A model generated the notes under the pieces. The model was not told the origin of the DNA. It saw only the letters and a list, made by a program, of their open reading frames with translations, and did no database searches. This document shows positions 34,571 to 43,739 of a stretch of DNA of 64,000 bases, one piece after another. This stretch comes from an uncultured Ruminiclostridium sp. (GTDB lineage: Bacteria; Bacillota; Clostridia; Oscillospirales; Ruminococcaceae): contig CANRGJ010000003.1 in NCBI GenBank assembly GCA_947630175.1, positions 124,001 to 188,000 on the forward strand, written 5' to 3'. The translations under genes and the position numbers were made by a program. How positions within the stretch are numbered: the stretch's first letter is position 1; the number at the start of each line of letters is the position of its first letter.

Positions 34571-36973
34571 ATGTCTATTCGTGTTGCTCTTGCCGGGAAT
34601 CCCAACTGCGGTAAGACCACGCTGTTCAACGCTCTGACAGGCTCAAACCAGTTCGTGGGCAACTGGCCGGGCGTCACCGTTGAGAAAAAAGAGGGAAAGC
34701 TGAAAAAGCATGACGACGTGATAATCACCGACCTGCCCGGTATCTATTCCCTTTCCCCCTACACACTTGAGGAAGTGGTTGCAAGAAATTATCTGATAGG
34801 CGAACGCCCCGACGCTATATTGAATATAGTTGACGGCACCAACCTGGAAAGAAACCTGTACCTCACCACACAGCTCACCGAGCTTGGTATTCCCGTTGTT
34901 ATCGCAATAAATATGACGGACGTGGTGGAAAAGAACGGGGACAAGATAAACATAGATGAGCTTTCCCGCGAGCTTGGCTGTAAGGTGATAAACATTTCCG
35001 CCCTGAAAGGAAACGGTATCTTTGACGCGGCGGAAGCGGCGATAGAGGCGGCAAAGGGAACAAAGACCGTTCCCATGCACAACTTTTCGGGGGCGGTGGA
35101 ACACGCCATAGCTCATATCGAGGAAGCCGCTGTTCACGATATGCCCGCCGAGCAGCAGCGCTGGTATGCGATAAAGATATTCGAGCGTGACGAAAAGGTT
35201 TTAGAGAAGCTGAACATTCCCAAGGAAACCCTTGACCATATCGAGCAGGACATAGCTGCCGCCGAGGAAGAACTGGACGACGACGCGGAAAGCATAATCA
35301 CCAACGAGCGTTACATATATATAGCATCGATAATGAAGGGCTGTTACAGGAAAAGGACAGCGGGACAGCTCACCCTTTCCGACAAAATAGACAGGGTAGT
35401 TACCAACCGTTTCGCCGCCCTCCCCATTTTTGCGGTGATAATGTTCCTGGTTTACTATATATCAGTTACCACGGTGGGAACGATAGTCACCGACTGGGCG
35501 AACGACGGAGTTTTCGGCGACGGCTGGCATTTGTTCGGTATAGGAACTTCCGACTACGACGACGCAATGAACCAATACGCCGCAGAAAATATCTGGACAG
35601 ACGAGCTGAAAACCACCGTTCAGAACGCTGTAAATGCGGGCGTTGTAGGCGCTGACGAAATTATGGGCGCAATAGAGGACGAGGATTTCGGCGGATTTGA
35701 CGAAGCGGTGGGAAGCTACGGCGACGCTTTGGCGGCAGAGGGCTTTGACATCTCGGAGATGACTGAGCTTGGCGAGGACGCTCCCGACCCGTCGGAATAC
35801 GGCGTGTGGGTGCCGGGAATACCCGTTCTTCTGGAAAGCGGACTTGACAGCATAAACTGCGCAGACTGGCTGAAAAGCCTTATAATCGACGGTATCGTGG
35901 GCGGCGTGGGCGCTGTTCTGGGATTTGTTCCTCAGATGATAGTGCTGTTTATCCTGCTGGCTATTCTGGAATCCTGCGGCTATATGGCGAGGATCGCCTT
36001 TGTTATGGACAGGATATTCAGAAAATTCGGTCTGTCGGGCAAATCCTTCATACCAATGCTTATAGGTTCAGGCTGCGGCGTTCCCGGAATTATGGCGTCA
36101 AGGACCATTGAAAACGACCGCGACCGCAAAATGACCATAATGACAACCACTTTCATTCCCTGCGGCGCAAAATTGCCCATAATCGCACTTATCGCTTCGG
36201 CTTTGTTCGGAGGAGCCTGGTGGGTAGCCCCCAGCGCATACTTCCTTGGCGTAGCGGCAATAGTTGTTTCGGGAATAATCCTGAAAAAGACGAAGATGTT
36301 CGCAGGCGACCCTGCTCCTTTCGTAATGGAGCTTCCCGCCTACCACCTTCCCACCGTCAGCAACGTGTTGCGCTCAATGTGGGAGAGAGCGTGGAGCTTT
36401 ATCAAGAAAGCGGGAACGATAATCCTCCTTTCTTCAGTAGTGATCTGGCTCGGCTCCAGCTTCGGCACTTATCTCGGAGAAAGTGGCTCAACAGTTTTCG
36501 GTTTCCTCACCGAAGAAGCGGAGGAAGCTGTCAGCGTGCTTGATTACATCGGCGGCGCCATTTGCCCAATATTTGCTCCTCTGGGATTTGGCGAGGCTAC
36601 CGCCGCAGTTGCAACCATAATGGGACTTGTGGCGAAGGAAGAGGTAGTGGGCGTGTTCGGCGTTCTGGACTTTGCGGGGCTCACCCCCCTTGCGGGCTAC
36701 GCATTCCTTATCTTCAACCTGCTGTGCGCTCCCTGCTTTGCGGCGATAGGCGCAATAAGGCGCGAGATGAACAGCGCAAAGTGGACGTGGTTCGCCATCG
36801 GCTACCAGACGATTTTCGCCTACATAATCGCACTTATCGTTTACCAGCTGGGCAGCCTGTTCACGGGAAACGGAAACATTATCGGCTCCATAGCCGCATT
36901 CCTCCTTGCGGCGGGAATATTGTTCCTGCTGTTCAGACCCTATAAGGAGTCCAACAAGCTGACGGTAAAATAA
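34571..36973 (+). CDS. feoB: Ferrous iron transport protein FeoB
   Basis: 800 residues. N-terminal GTPase: G1 AGNPNCGKTTLFNAL, G2 NQFVGNWPGVTVEKKEG, G3 DLPGIYSLSP, G4 INMTD, G5 NISALKGNG, then a helical regulatory domain to about residue 270. The membrane part has the paired gate motifs (GVGAVLGFVPQMIVLFILLA and GSGCGVPGIMASR, CGAKLPIIALIASALFGG). It carries a periplasmic-side insertion (about residues 310-420, rich in Asp/Ala) after the first helix. It imports Fe(II). GAAAGCGAGG precedes the ATG. A small Cys-rich partner follows by 16 bp. Confidence 0.96.
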   Translation: MSIRVALAGNPNCGKTTLFNALTGSNQFVGNWPGVTVEKKEGKLKKHDDVIITDLPGIYSLSPYTLEEVVARNYLIGERPDAILNIVDGTNLERNLYLTTQLTELGIPVVIAINMTDVVEKNGDKINIDELSRELGCKVINISALKGNGIFDAAEAAIEAAKGTKTVPMHNFSGAVEHAIAHIEEAAVHDMPAEQQRWYAIKIFERDEKVLEKLNIPKETLDHIEQDIAAAEEELDDDAESIITNERYIYIASIMKGCYRKRTAGQLTLSDKIDRVVTNRFAALPIFAVIMFLVYYISVTTVGTIVTDWANDGVFGDGWHLFGIGTSDYDDAMNQYAAENIWTDELKTTVQNAVNAGVVGADEIMGAIEDEDFGGFDEAVGSYGDALAAEGFDISEMTELGEDAPDPSEYGVWVPGIPVLLESGLDSINCADWLKSLIIDGIVGGVGAVLGFVPQMIVLFILLAILESCGYMARIAFVMDRIFRKFGLSGKSFIPMLIGSGCGVPGIMASRTIENDRDRKMTIMTTTFIPCGAKLPIIALIASALFGGAWWVAPSAYFLGVAAIVVSGIILKKTKMFAGDPAPFVMELPAYHLPTVSNVLRSMWERAWSFIKKAGTIILLSSVVIWLGSSFGTYLGESGSTVFGFLTEEAEEAVSVLDYIGGAICPIFAPLGFGEATAAVATIMGLVAKEEVVGVFGVLDFAGLTPLAGYAFLIFNLLCAPCFAAIGAIRREMNSAKWTWFAIGYQTIFAYIIALIVYQLGSLFTGNGNIIGSIAAFLLAAGILFLLFRPYKESNKLTVK

Positions 36974-36989
36974 CTTCGGGAGAAAAATT

Positions 36990-37157
36990 ATGGAACAGTA
37001 CATCTCCACCGCCGTTGTCCTGCTTATCTTAGCGGTGATAATCGGACTGATAATCGTATCAATGGTAAAAGGCAAAAAACAGGGAAAAACCCTTTGCGGC
37101 GGGGATTGCGCCCATTGCCACGGGTGCAGTCACGCTGAGGGGAAAAAAGAGGAATAA
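36990..37157 (+). CDS. FeoB-associated Cys-rich membrane protein
   Basis: 55 residues, reading MEQYISTAVVLLILAVIIGL, a single transmembrane helix, then a basic stretch (KGKKQGK) and a Cys/His cluster TLCGGDCAHCHGCSHAEGKK. Small proteins with one helix and a CxxxC-type tail are regularly encoded after feoB in Firmicutes and are thought to help iron delivery. GGGAG lies upstream. It ends six bases before the operon terminator. Confidence 0.85.
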   Translation: MEQYISTAVVLLILAVIIGLIIVSMVKGKKQGKTLCGGDCAHCHGCSHAEGKKEE

Positions 37158-37160
37158 AAA

Positions 37161-37198
37161 AAACGGGAAACACTTTTTTGGTGTTTCCTGTTTTTGTT
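37161..37198 (+). terminator. feo operon terminator
   Basis: AAACGGGAAACAC / GTGTTTCCTGTTT with a 7-nt T-rich loop, followed by TTTTGTTTT. Confidence 0.85.
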
Positions 37199-37268
37199 TT
37201 AGGTTGAAGGAACAAGGTCGAGGGCGGGAAAGCGTTTTTGCGGCTTAGCCGCAAACAGCGGGTGGGCA

Positions 37269-37358
37269 GTACTTCCGCCGAAGGCGGAAGTACGATCCAA
37301 CATTGCTTGAATTGCCCTAAAGGCAATTCATATTGCTTCGCAATACCGCAATATTGGA
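37269..37358 (-). repeat. D element, copy 4 (reverse)
   Basis: GTACTTCCGCC gaa GGCGGAAGTAC, then TCCAACATTGC ... GCAATATTGGA enclosing AATTGCC/GGCAATT and ATTGC/GCAAT. Nested in a C repeat at the CGGGTGGG/ACGC junction. Confidence 0.85.
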
Positions 37359-37652
37359 CGCGCACCAGTGAAACTGATGTGCACAACACAAAACTGAAAG
37401 TCAACTCACAACTTTTCCCATTAAACAACACTGGTAAACGACCTTCCCTAACAGCACAACGCCGTGCCGCACGTTGCCCGCCTGTGGTAGCGACCCGCAG
37501 GGGCGCGGGACCAAACCTCGCAATTGCGAACGCTATAATCAGCGGATTGAAAAGAAGTCGAGCTGGACCATTTGACAAGGTAGGCTAAAAATCAGATTTT
37601 TTTCTGGATTCTTAAGGCTATCTTTTTTTCTAAAAAAAGATAATCGTAGCTC

Positions 37653-37727
37653 GAATGTTGCAGTTTTGCAAAGCAAAACTGCAACATTTGACTAGAAAAC
37701 TGAAAAGCGAAGCTTTTCAGTTTCATG
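37653..37727 (+). repeat. E module (two hairpins), copy 2
   Basis: AATGTTGCAGTTTTGC / GCAAAACTGCAACATT and ACTGAAAAGC / GCTTTTCAGT. Relative to copy 1 the position-8 mismatch is now paired and the second stem is one pair longer. Confidence 0.75.
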
Positions 37728-37850
37728 GGTGCAGGCGGCGCCGCATCCGCCGTGACGCTGGAGTCACAACCAACATTGTGTTATCAAATGCTAAAACATA
37801 AAAATCAAAACCTATTGTGTATTCTGCACTCTGCACTGTACACTGTCAAC

Positions 37851-39614
37851 TCAGTTCATCTTCTGCCTAACCTTGATATGCACCTCTCTGAGCTGCTGCT
37901 CCGTCACCTCAGTAGGCGCACCAAGCAGCAAGTCCTGCGCATTGGAGTTCAGCGGGAACGCAATGACCTCCCTTATGCTCTCCTCCTCCAACAGCATCAT
38001 AATAAGCCTGTCTATTCCCAGCGCCATTCCCGCGTGTGGGGGAGCGCCGTACTTGAAAGCGGTGTAAAGCGCACCGAACTTGGTTTTTACGTCCTCCTCG
38101 GTGTAGCCCGCTATCTCAAATGCTCTTACCATAACGTCAATATCGTGGTTTCTCACTGCGCCTGACACAAGCTCTATCCCGTCGCACACAAGGTCGTACT
38201 GATACGCCAGAATTTCCTCGGGAGCCTTGGTGTTCAGCGCCTCAAGCTCCCCTTGGGGCATAGAGAAAGGATTGTGTGTGAACGCAGGCAGACCCGTGTC
38301 CTCGTCCTCCTCGTACATAGGGAAATCCACTATCCAGCAGGGCTTATAACTACTCTTGTCGATTATGTCAAGGCGCAGTCCCAGCTCAGAACGTATCTGC
38401 CCCGCAAATTTTGCGGCATTTTTCTTGCTGTCGGCGATGAAGTAAAGCACGTCGCCCACGTTCAGCCTTGCACGTTCTTTAAGCTCGGTTCTGTCGCTGT
38501 CCTTGAGGAATTTGTCGATAGGTCCAAGATAGTTGAAGTTTTCGTCTACCTTGATATATCCCAGCCCTTTCATTCCGATAGAAAGAGCATATTCCTCCAT
38601 TTTTCCGAAGAAGGTCTTACTGCGTGAGCCCATTCCCGGAACGTTTATCGCTCTCACCGTCTTGCCCCTGAAGGGCTTGAACTCAGTTTCCTCAAATAAA
38701 TCTGATATGTCGATTATCTCCAGAGGATTGCGCAGGTCGGGCTTATCCGTGCCGTATTTCAGCATAGCCTCCTCATAGCTTATGCGGGGGAACGGCGCTT
38801 TTGTGAACTCCTTGCTTCCAAACCTTTCCAGTATTGCGGGGAAAACTCTTTCCGCTACGTCAAACACGTCCTCCTGCGTTGCGAACGCCATTTCAAGGTC
38901 AAGCTGATAAAACTCGCCCGCGGTTCTGTCCGCCCTTGCGTCCTCGTCACGGAAGCAGGGCGCCAGCTGAAAGTACCTGTCAAATCCGCTTGCCATATAC
39001 AGCTGTTTGAATATCTGCGGCGCTTGCGGCAGAGCGTAGAACTTCCCGTGATGGCGGCGGCTGGGGATAAGGAAATCCCTTGCTCCCTCCGGGGAGGAAG
39101 TGGAAAGTATCGGGGTCTGCAATTCCAAAAATCCCTCTTCCATCATCTTTTCCCGCATAAACTGCATTATTTCACTGCGCTTTACGATATTGTCGTGCAT
39201 TTTTTTGCTGCGCAGGTCAAGGAAGCGATAGCGCAGACGCACGTCCTCGCCGCTGTCCTTTGAAGTTGATACCTCGAAGGGAAGCTGCTCCGTCACCTTT
39301 CCCAGAACGTTCAGCTTTTCCGCCACGATCTCCACCTTGCCTGTGGAAATTTTGTCGTTGTAGGTGGAGGGGTCGCGGTTAATGACCTTTCCCTCCAAAG
39401 AAATGACGAACTCACGGTGGATACCCTCCAGCAAAGCCTCGTTCTGCTGGAACGTCACCTGCACGACGCCGTAGTGGTCCCGCAGGTCGATGAACTTTAT
39501 CCCGCCGTGGTCGCGGATATTCTCCACCCACCCTGCTACGCAGACGGTGGTGTCAAGCGTATCCTCGCTTATCATAGCGGTGGTATGTGTGCGGTATTGG
39601 TTTGGTTTTATCAT
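37851..39614 (-). CDS. aspS: Aspartyl-tRNA synthetase
   Basis: 587 residues from the ATG at 39614 (AAAGGAG upstream). The frame stays open upstream through a C repeat to 40031, but that extension has the repeat sequence and is not translated in any sensible way. N-terminal OB fold (VAGWVENIRDHGGIKFIDLR), class II motif 2 FRDEDARADRTAGEFYQLD, a bacterial GAD insert (about 290-420), and motif 3 GMALGIDRLIMMLL. With GatCAB encoded next door it may be a non-discriminating enzyme that also makes Asp-tRNA-Asn, but asparaginyl-tRNA synthetase absence cannot be judged here. Confidence 0.95.
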   Translation of the reverse strand: MIKPNQYRTHTTAMISEDTLDTTVCVAGWVENIRDHGGIKFIDLRDHYGVVQVTFQQNEALLEGIHREFVISLEGKVINRDPSTYNDKISTGKVEIVAEKLNVLGKVTEQLPFEVSTSKDSGEDVRLRYRFLDLRSKKMHDNIVKRSEIMQFMREKMMEEGFLELQTPILSTSSPEGARDFLIPSRRHHGKFYALPQAPQIFKQLYMASGFDRYFQLAPCFRDEDARADRTAGEFYQLDLEMAFATQEDVFDVAERVFPAILERFGSKEFTKAPFPRISYEEAMLKYGTDKPDLRNPLEIIDISDLFEETEFKPFRGKTVRAINVPGMGSRSKTFFGKMEEYALSIGMKGLGYIKVDENFNYLGPIDKFLKDSDRTELKERARLNVGDVLYFIADSKKNAAKFAGQIRSELGLRLDIIDKSSYKPCWIVDFPMYEEDEDTGLPAFTHNPFSMPQGELEALNTKAPEEILAYQYDLVCDGIELVSGAVRNHDIDVMVRAFEIAGYTEEDVKTKFGALYTAFKYGAPPHAGMALGIDRLIMMLLEEESIREVIAFPLNSNAQDLLLGAPTEVTEQQLREVHIKVRQKMN

Positions 39615-39634
39615 GGGAAACTCCTTTGATAGTT

Positions 39635-40328
39635 TATAGTTTATAGTAGTTAGTAGCTGGTTGGGAAAAGTTGACAGTGTACAGTGTACAGTACACAGTT
39701 GTGGAGTCCGCTTCGCGGACGGATTTGAATGGCTGGCGGGAAAGAGAAGGTTGAAGGAGCAAGGTTGCGGGAGGGAAAGCGTTTTTGCGGCTTTGCCGCA
39801 AACAGCGGGTGGGACGCACAAGTGAATCTGGTATGCACCACACAAAAGTGAAAGCCAACTCACAACCCCGCCATAAGAACAACATTGGTAAACGACCTTC
39901 CCTTTAGCACCACGCCGTGCCGCACGTTGCCCGCCTGTGGTAGCGACCCGCAGGGGCGCGGGACCAAACCTCGCAATTGCGAACGTTACCACTTGTGGAG
40001 TGAGAAGAAGTCGAGCAGGCGAATTTGACAAGGTAGGCTAAAAATAAAGTTTTTCCGGAATTCTTAAAACCGCCTTTTCCGAAAAAGGCGGTTTTAAGCG
40101 GGGCGGCCGCGCCGCATCCGCACGGTACCGTGCAAAACCGTTACCAACATCACCCGATAAGGCAGACATAAAAATTAAACAAAAAGGTACAGATTTTCCA
40201 AAAACAAAACATTGCCTTATCAAGCGAAACCAGATATATATTAAATCTAAAAGGTAAACCTTTTCTGAAAATCCAACACTGCCTTATCAGACGAAAAAAC
40301 ATAAAAATTATCTAAAAAAGCAAGTTCT
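39635..40328 (+). repeat. C-family intergenic repeat, copy 6
   Basis: TAGTAGCTGGTTGGG, heptads GACAGTGTACAGTGTACAG, GTCCGC/GCGGAC hairpin, TTTGCGGCTTTGCCGCAAA, GACCCGCAGGGG, CAATTGCG, AAAACCGCC/GGCGGTTTT, GCACGGTACCGTGC and two ATTGCCTTATCA-type units. It fills the space between the aspS start and gatB stop; no heptad array on the gatB side. Confidence 0.85.
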
Positions 40329-40330
40329 GC

Positions 40331-41758
40331 TCAAGAACCCAACTTCTTCTCCAGCAGCTCCTTGACCGCCTTCGGCGTCGCCGCGCCCTTAAGCTGCTTG
40401 TTCGCCTGCCCCATAAGGAACCCGAACACCTTCTGTTCGCCGTTTCGGTACTGCTCCACCACCTTGGGATTGTCGGCAAGTATCTTGTCGATGACCGCCT
40501 CCGCTGCGCCAAGGTCCTCCTTTATCCAAAGGTTTTCCTCCTCGCAGATAACGTCAGGCTTCTTCCCTGTTTCAAGCATAGTGCGCAAAACGTCTTTACA
40601 ACAGCTTTTGTTTATCTTGTCAGTGTCGCCAAGCTCCACCAGTCTTGCCAGATCCGCCGCTGTAAAGGGAAGATTTTCCATATCCGCTTCCCCTGTGTTT
40701 ATGCGGCGCATAAGCTCAACTAAAATGAAGTTTGCCACGTTTCTGGGATTATCATACGCCTTTGCCGCCTCCTCGAAGAAAAGGCAGACAGGTCGGTTGT
40801 TTATCAGCGTGTCGGCGTCGGCGGGAGAAATGCCGTATTTACTTACATAACGCTCCTTGCGCTTTTCGGGCATTTCGGGAATGGAGCTTCTTATCTCCTC
40901 CAGCTCTTCCTCCGTGAATATAACGGGGGGAATGTCAGGGTCGGGGAAATAGCGGTAGTCCTGAGCGTCCTCCTTGGAGCGCATAGCGGAAGTTTCCCCT
41001 GTGCTGTCGGAAAAACGCCTTGTCTCCTGTATCACCTTTTCGCCGTTCTCGATAAGCTCGGTCTGGCGGTAAATTTCGTATTCGATAGCCCTGCCGATTG
41101 CGCGCACGGAGTTGATGTTCTTTATTTCCGCCCTTGTGCCAAGCTCCTTTGCGCCTTTTTCCGCAAGGGAAATGTTCACGTCGCAGCGCAGACTTCCCTG
41201 CTCCATTCTGCCGTCGCATATCCCCGCATACTGGAGCAATAACCTCATCTTCTCCACGAATGCTGTAACGTCTGCGGCGGAGTGAAAATCAGGCTCGGTC
41301 ACTATCTCTATAAGGGGAATACCGCAGCGGTTGTAGTCCGCCAGGGTCTCCCCGCTGGCGTCGTCGTGTATCAGCTTTCCTGCGTCCTCTTCAAGGTGGA
41401 TTCGGTTTATACTTATCCGCTTTTCCTCCCCCTCGGAAACGATGTCCACGTATCCGCCGAGACACACGGGTCGGGGCATCTGGCTTATCTGATAGGCTTT
41501 GGGAAGGTCGGGGTAGAAGTAGTTCTTTCTGTCCCACTTTGTGAAGCGGCTGATGTCGCAGTTTAAAACGTACCCCGCTTTTACAATGTATTCCACCGCA
41601 CGGCGGTTCAGCACGGGGAGCGTCCCCGGCATACCGCTGCACACAGGGCAGCAGCGGGTGTTGGGTTCGCCGCCGAAAGCGGCGGAGCAGGTGCAGAATA
41701 CCTTTGACTGCGTGAGCAGTTCAGCGTGCATTTCAAGTCCGATAGTAGGATAAAGCAT
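40331..41758 (-). CDS. gatB: Asp/Glu-tRNA amidotransferase subunit B
   Basis: 475 residues. The kinase-like core begins MLYPTIGLEMHAELLTQSK, with the zinc-site cysteines in KVFCTCSAAFG and NTRCCPVCSGMPG, the ATP region DRKNYFYPDLPKAYQISQ and EEDAGKLIHD. The C-terminal YqeY-like tRNA-binding tail covers about 410-475. GatB activates the misacylated tRNA with ATP; ammonia comes from GatA. Translation starts 1 bp after the gatA stop (TAAAATG) with GGAGGG in the end of gatA. Confidence 0.95.
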   Translation of the reverse strand: MLYPTIGLEMHAELLTQSKVFCTCSAAFGGEPNTRCCPVCSGMPGTLPVLNRRAVEYIVKAGYVLNCDISRFTKWDRKNYFYPDLPKAYQISQMPRPVCLGGYVDIVSEGEEKRISINRIHLEEDAGKLIHDDASGETLADYNRCGIPLIEIVTEPDFHSAADVTAFVEKMRLLLQYAGICDGRMEQGSLRCDVNISLAEKGAKELGTRAEIKNINSVRAIGRAIEYEIYRQTELIENGEKVIQETRRFSDSTGETSAMRSKEDAQDYRYFPDPDIPPVIFTEEELEEIRSSIPEMPEKRKERYVSKYGISPADADTLINNRPVCLFFEEAAKAYDNPRNVANFILVELMRRINTGEADMENLPFTAADLARLVELGDTDKINKSCCKDVLRTMLETGKKPDVICEEENLWIKEDLGAAEAVIDKILADNPKVVEQYRNGEQKVFGFLMGQANKQLKGAATPKAVKELLEKKLGS

Positions 41759-41759
41759 T

Positions 41760-43199
41760 TTACAGACCCTCCTTACACGATCTCTGATAAGCGTCCGCTA
41801 TCTGTATTATGGTATATTCGTCAAATTTCCTGCCCACAATGCTCATTCCTATGGGAAGTCCCTCGGCGGTCCTTCCGCAGGGAACGGAAACGGCAGGCAG
41901 TCCCGCAATATTTACAGGAACAGTCATAATGTCCGCCGTGTACATTTTTACAGGGTCGTTTTCAGTGGAGCCCAGCTTGAATGCGGCGGTGGGAGTTGTG
42001 GGAGTCAGGACAACGTCCGCAGAACCGAACATCTCCTCATATTCCCCGATTATCCTTTGCCGCAAGGCGCAGGCTTTTCTGTAATAAGCGTCAAAATATC
42101 CGCTGGACAGGGCGTAGTTTCCAAGGAGGATACGCCGTTTAACTTCGTTTCCGAAGCCCTTGTTGCGGCTGTCAAGTATCATTTCCTTGTAATTTTTACC
42201 TTCGCCCCTCAGTCCGTACTTTATGCCGTCGTAGCGGGACAGGTTTGAGGCGGCCTCGGCGCAGGCTATCAGATAATATGCGGGAATACCGTATTTCAAA
42301 GACGGCATTTTGCAGTTTACCAGTATTGCGCCCTGACCTTCAAGCTCTTTGGCGGCGTTCATAACGGCGGTCTTTACTTCATCGTCCACCGCTTCCCCGT
42401 AATATTCTTCGGGAATGGCGATCTTTATCCCCTTAACGGGTTTTCCCGCCAGACGGTTGAAGTCCGCCTCGGTCTTGTTGGCGCAGGTGGCGTCCCGCGG
42501 GTCGGCTCCTGCGATGACGTTCAGAATCTCTCCGCAGTCAAGGGCGGAATTTGCGATAGGTCCTATCTGATCCAGCGAGCTGCCGAAAGCCACCAGACCG
42601 TAACGGCTCACTCTGCCGTAGGTGGGCTTTAACCCCGTAACGCCGCAGAAAGCGGCGGGCTGGCGGATAGAGCCGCCTGTGTCGGAGCCAAGCGCAGCGG
42701 GCGCAAATCCTGCCGCCACCGCCGCCGCAGAGCCGCCTGACGACCCGCCCGGAACACGGCTGGTATCAACGGGATTTTTTGTCACCTTAAAAGCGGAGGT
42801 CTGAGTTGAGCCGCCCATGGCAAATTCGTCCATATTAGCTTTTCCCAGCAGAACGTAGTCCTGTCCTTTCAGCTTTTCAACGACCGTTGCGTCGTAGGGC
42901 GGAACGAAATCCGCCAGCATTTTTGAAGCGCAGGTGGTCTTTATCCCGTCGGTGCAGATATTGTCCTTGACAGCCAAGGGAATACCTGTCAGGAACGCCG
43001 CTTTTCCCTCGTCTATGCGCTTTTGCGCCGCGGCGGCGTTTTCCTCCGCGATATCCTTTGTCAGCGTGATGAACGCCCCGATCTCTTTTTCGGCGGCGCC
43101 GATATTTTTGTAACATTCCCCGCAAAGCTCCGAAACGCTTATCTCTTTGCTGTCCAGCATTTCACGGAGGGTGCGGAGAGAGGCAGATCTTATATCCAT
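41760..43199 (-). CDS. gatA: Asp/Glu-tRNA amidotransferase subunit A
   Basis: 479 residues. Amidase-signature enzyme: catalytic Lys in AVKDNICTDG, cis-Ser and nucleophile in VPGGSSGGSAAAVAAG and LGSDTGGSIRQPAAFCG. It releases ammonia from glutamine and channels it to GatB. The start at 43199 is preceded by TTGGAG. Upstream lies an F repeat that separates it from gatC; downstream it is coupled to gatB. Confidence 0.95.
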   Translation of the reverse strand: MDIRSASLRTLREMLDSKEISVSELCGECYKNIGAAEKEIGAFITLTKDIAEENAAAAQKRIDEGKAAFLTGIPLAVKDNICTDGIKTTCASKMLADFVPPYDATVVEKLKGQDYVLLGKANMDEFAMGGSTQTSAFKVTKNPVDTSRVPGGSSGGSAAAVAAGFAPAALGSDTGGSIRQPAAFCGVTGLKPTYGRVSRYGLVAFGSSLDQIGPIANSALDCGEILNVIAGADPRDATCANKTEADFNRLAGKPVKGIKIAIPEEYYGEAVDDEVKTAVMNAAKELEGQGAILVNCKMPSLKYGIPAYYLIACAEAASNLSRYDGIKYGLRGEGKNYKEMILDSRNKGFGNEVKRRILLGNYALSSGYFDAYYRKACALRQRIIGEYEEMFGSADVVLTPTTPTAAFKLGSTENDPVKMYTADIMTVPVNIAGLPAVSVPCGRTAEGLPIGMSIVGRKFDEYTIIQIADAYQRSCKEGL

Positions 43200-43221
43200 A
43201 ATTACTCCAAGCGTTTATATA

Positions 43222-43337
43222 GTAGTTTAAAGTTCACAGTGCAAAGTTAAAAGTTAAGGTGTCCCCTGCGGGGACAGATCAGAATTGCCGGGTGAAAATT
43301 CATAACTTTGCACTCATAACTTTTAACTTTTAACTGT
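43222..43337 (+). repeat. F-family palindromic repeat between gatC and gatA
   Basis: TTCACAGTGCAAAGTTAAAAG, hairpin GTCCCC tgc GGGGAC, CAGAATTGCCGGGTG, then ACTTTGCACTCATAAC and TAACTTTTAACTG as inverted end. A shorter, diverged F element lying inside the gat operon, 2 bp from the gatC stop. Confidence 0.7.
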
Positions 43338-43339
43338 TA

Positions 43340-43633
43340 TTATTCCATCATCTTGGGAATGGTGTAGCAATTTCCCGTGCTGTCGGTGACGGCGTTTTGA
43401 AGCAGTTTTTCCGTGTCCGCAGAGGGGGCGGGGGTATCTTCCCGCAGAGAATCGTAGGGGACTTCGTTTTTGTCCGCTGTGTCGTCGTACTCCAGCTCTA
43501 CGTCCCTTATGGTGTCCATAAGGTCGATTATGTCGCCCATTTGTTCCGTCATTTTTTCCGCTTCCTCCTCCGTAAAGGACAGCATAGACAGCTGAGCTAT
43601 GTGGAGCAGTTCGGCTCTTTCCATTTTTGCCAA
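43340..43633 (-). CDS. gatC: Asp/Glu-tRNA amidotransferase subunit C
   Basis: 97 residues from a TTG at 43633, chosen since GAGGTG lies 6 bp upstream. The ATG at 43624 is too far from any such site and the ATG at 43732 gives an unusual N-terminus. RAELLHIAQLSMLSFTEEEA, MTEQMGDIIDLMDTIRDVEL and PYDSLREDTPAPSADTEKLL form the GatC belt that wraps GatA and stabilises it. gatC leads the gatC-gatA-gatB operon. Confidence 0.9.
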   Translation of the reverse strand: MAKMERAELLHIAQLSMLSFTEEEAEKMTEQMGDIIDLMDTIRDVELEYDDTADKNEVPYDSLREDTPAPSADTEKLLQNAVTDSTGNCYTIPKMME

Positions 43634-43739
43634 GGTGGTCACCTCGCTTTTGGTCGTTTCTCTTTTGTGTACTAAAGTATATTTACATTTTATTGTAACA
43701 TAAAGTGGAAAGATTTGCAAGGAAAATTTCATCTTTTTT

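Larger units (their letters stand above)
37200..37850 (+). repeat. C-family intergenic repeat, copy 5, with D and E inserts
   Basis: It fills the gap between the feo terminator and the aspS stop. The C order is kept (TTTGCGGCTTAGCCGCAAA, CACAACACAAAACTG, GACCCGCAGGGG, CAATTGCG) but a D element is inserted at 37,269-37,358 and an E module at about 37,653-37,727. The usual AAAACCGCC hairpin is replaced by TATCTTTTTTT / AAAAAAAGATA (37,619-37,642). GCACGGTACCGTGC is missing. Confidence 0.85.

Noticed and set aside
39615-40031. 138-residue N-terminal extension of aspS
   Set aside because: It translates a C repeat. The ATG at 39614 has a clear AAAGGAG and the product then matches the AspRS length.
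7040-40140. GCACGGTACCGTGC in C repeats as T-box antiterminators
   Set aside because: The GGTACC core recalls the T-box sequence, but there is no GGTGG before it, no terminator pairing and no specifier stem; it is just a palindrome of the repeat.
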